Source: Paraburkholderia phenazinium
GTDB taxonomy: Bacteria > Pseudomonadota > Gammaproteobacteria > Burkholderiales > Burkholderiaceae
DNA: 64,000 bases
Direction of reading: 5' to 3'
NCBI RefSeq assembly: GCF_900141745.1
Contig: NZ_FSRM01000001.1
Coordinates: 4,030,001 to 4,094,000, forward strand
Part shown: piece after piece, positions 63,879 to 64,000 of the stretch
Layout of the letters: each line of letters opens with the position of its first letter
How positions within the stretch are numbered: the stretch's first letter is position 1
Program-made: the position numbers and the translations under genes
The notes under the pieces: model-generated
What the model was told of the DNA's origin: nothing
What the model saw: only the letters and a program-made list of their open reading frames with translations
Databases searched by the model: none

Positions 63879-64000
63879 AGGAATCTCGTCGGTGGAAGTC
63901 CTTGCCGGAAACCGCATGCGATGACGGTTTGTGTGACGAAGGAATCGGCGGCTGGCTGGCCGCTCTCCAGTCGACGGGACGGAAGCGGTGGGCTGGCGTT
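63879..64000. other. Upstream region of the siderophore receptor gene
   Basis: The window ends 122 bases upstream of the receptor start. No AT-rich Fur box is visible in this part, so any Fur site lies beyond the edge. Confidence 0.35.

Overview
The window is a GC-rich bacterial chromosome segment that looks like Burkholderiaceae, most likely Paraburkholderia or a close relative. This rests on gene content and order: zapA followed by 6S RNA, a Burkholderia-type DUF2486 protein, a DUF2844/DUF3443 pair, a siroheme-linked cys cluster with an APS-type CysH and a DUF934 gene, an urt-ure urea block, and a waaC-kdoO-waaA lipid A/Kdo block. Most of it is core or near-core chromosome. No prophage, IS element, integrase, CRISPR array, rRNA or tRNA was seen.

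Layout. 0-1.2 kb: the end of a toxin-antitoxin pair (PIN toxin with an unusual Asn at a catalytic position) and a DoxX membrane protein. 1.4-3.3 kb: a BtuCD/FecCD-type importer. 3.7-6.3 kb: a coiled-coil protein, ZapA, 6S RNA, an EVE-domain protein and a SIMPL-domain periplasmic protein. 6.4-10.5 kb: lgt, a LysR regulator divergent from ilvD, and a small cytochrome c. 10.6-15.7 kb: DUF2486, holC and pepA, divergent from lptF-lptG. 15.7-23.1 kb: cbiX, a large imperfect inverted repeat, then cobA, cysN, cysD, cysH, DUF934 and cysI on the minus strand, divergent from cysB. 24.3-31.2 kb: an orphan amino-acid-type binding protein, then a DeoR-controlled tagatose/galactitol-type catabolic operon. 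31.4-39.4 kb: small proteins and a LacI-controlled sugar ABC importer with an isomerase and a Gfo/Idh/MocA dehydrogenase. 39.7-42.7 kb: a Pcm-like methyltransferase, a rhodanese and the DUF2844/DUF3443 pair. 43.1-55.7 kb: urea import (urtABCDE) and urease (ureD, an inserted binding protein, ureABCEFG). 55.8-60 kb: a Fic protein with a degenerate active site, waaA, kdoO, waaC. 60.2-63.9 kb: a siderophore-receptor/PiuC/PepSY iron-uptake operon.

How genes work together. CysDN activates sulfate to APS, CysH reduces APS directly to sulfite, and CysI reduces sulfite with siroheme made through CobA and probably CbiX; CysB is the likely regulator. Urt imports urea and Ure hydrolyses it. Near-consensus sigma-54 promoters precede urtA and the binding-protein gene embedded in the urease cluster, which points to nitrogen control. 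WaaC, KdoO and WaaA build and modify the inner LPS core, and LptF/LptG export LPS.

Most interesting signals: (1) a 5'-leader hairpin present twice, upstream of cysN and upstream of a sugar-binding protein gene, with compensatory changes in its stem; (2) an approximately 245-bp repeat in inverted orientation filling the gap between cbiX and cobA, with a 17-bp tandem repeat at its centre; (3) a decayed tandem copy of the ureD 3' end; (4) the paired sigma-54 promoters; (5) pepsin-like DTG/DSG motifs in the DUF3443 lipoprotein; (6) likely catalytic substitutions in the VapC and Fic proteins.
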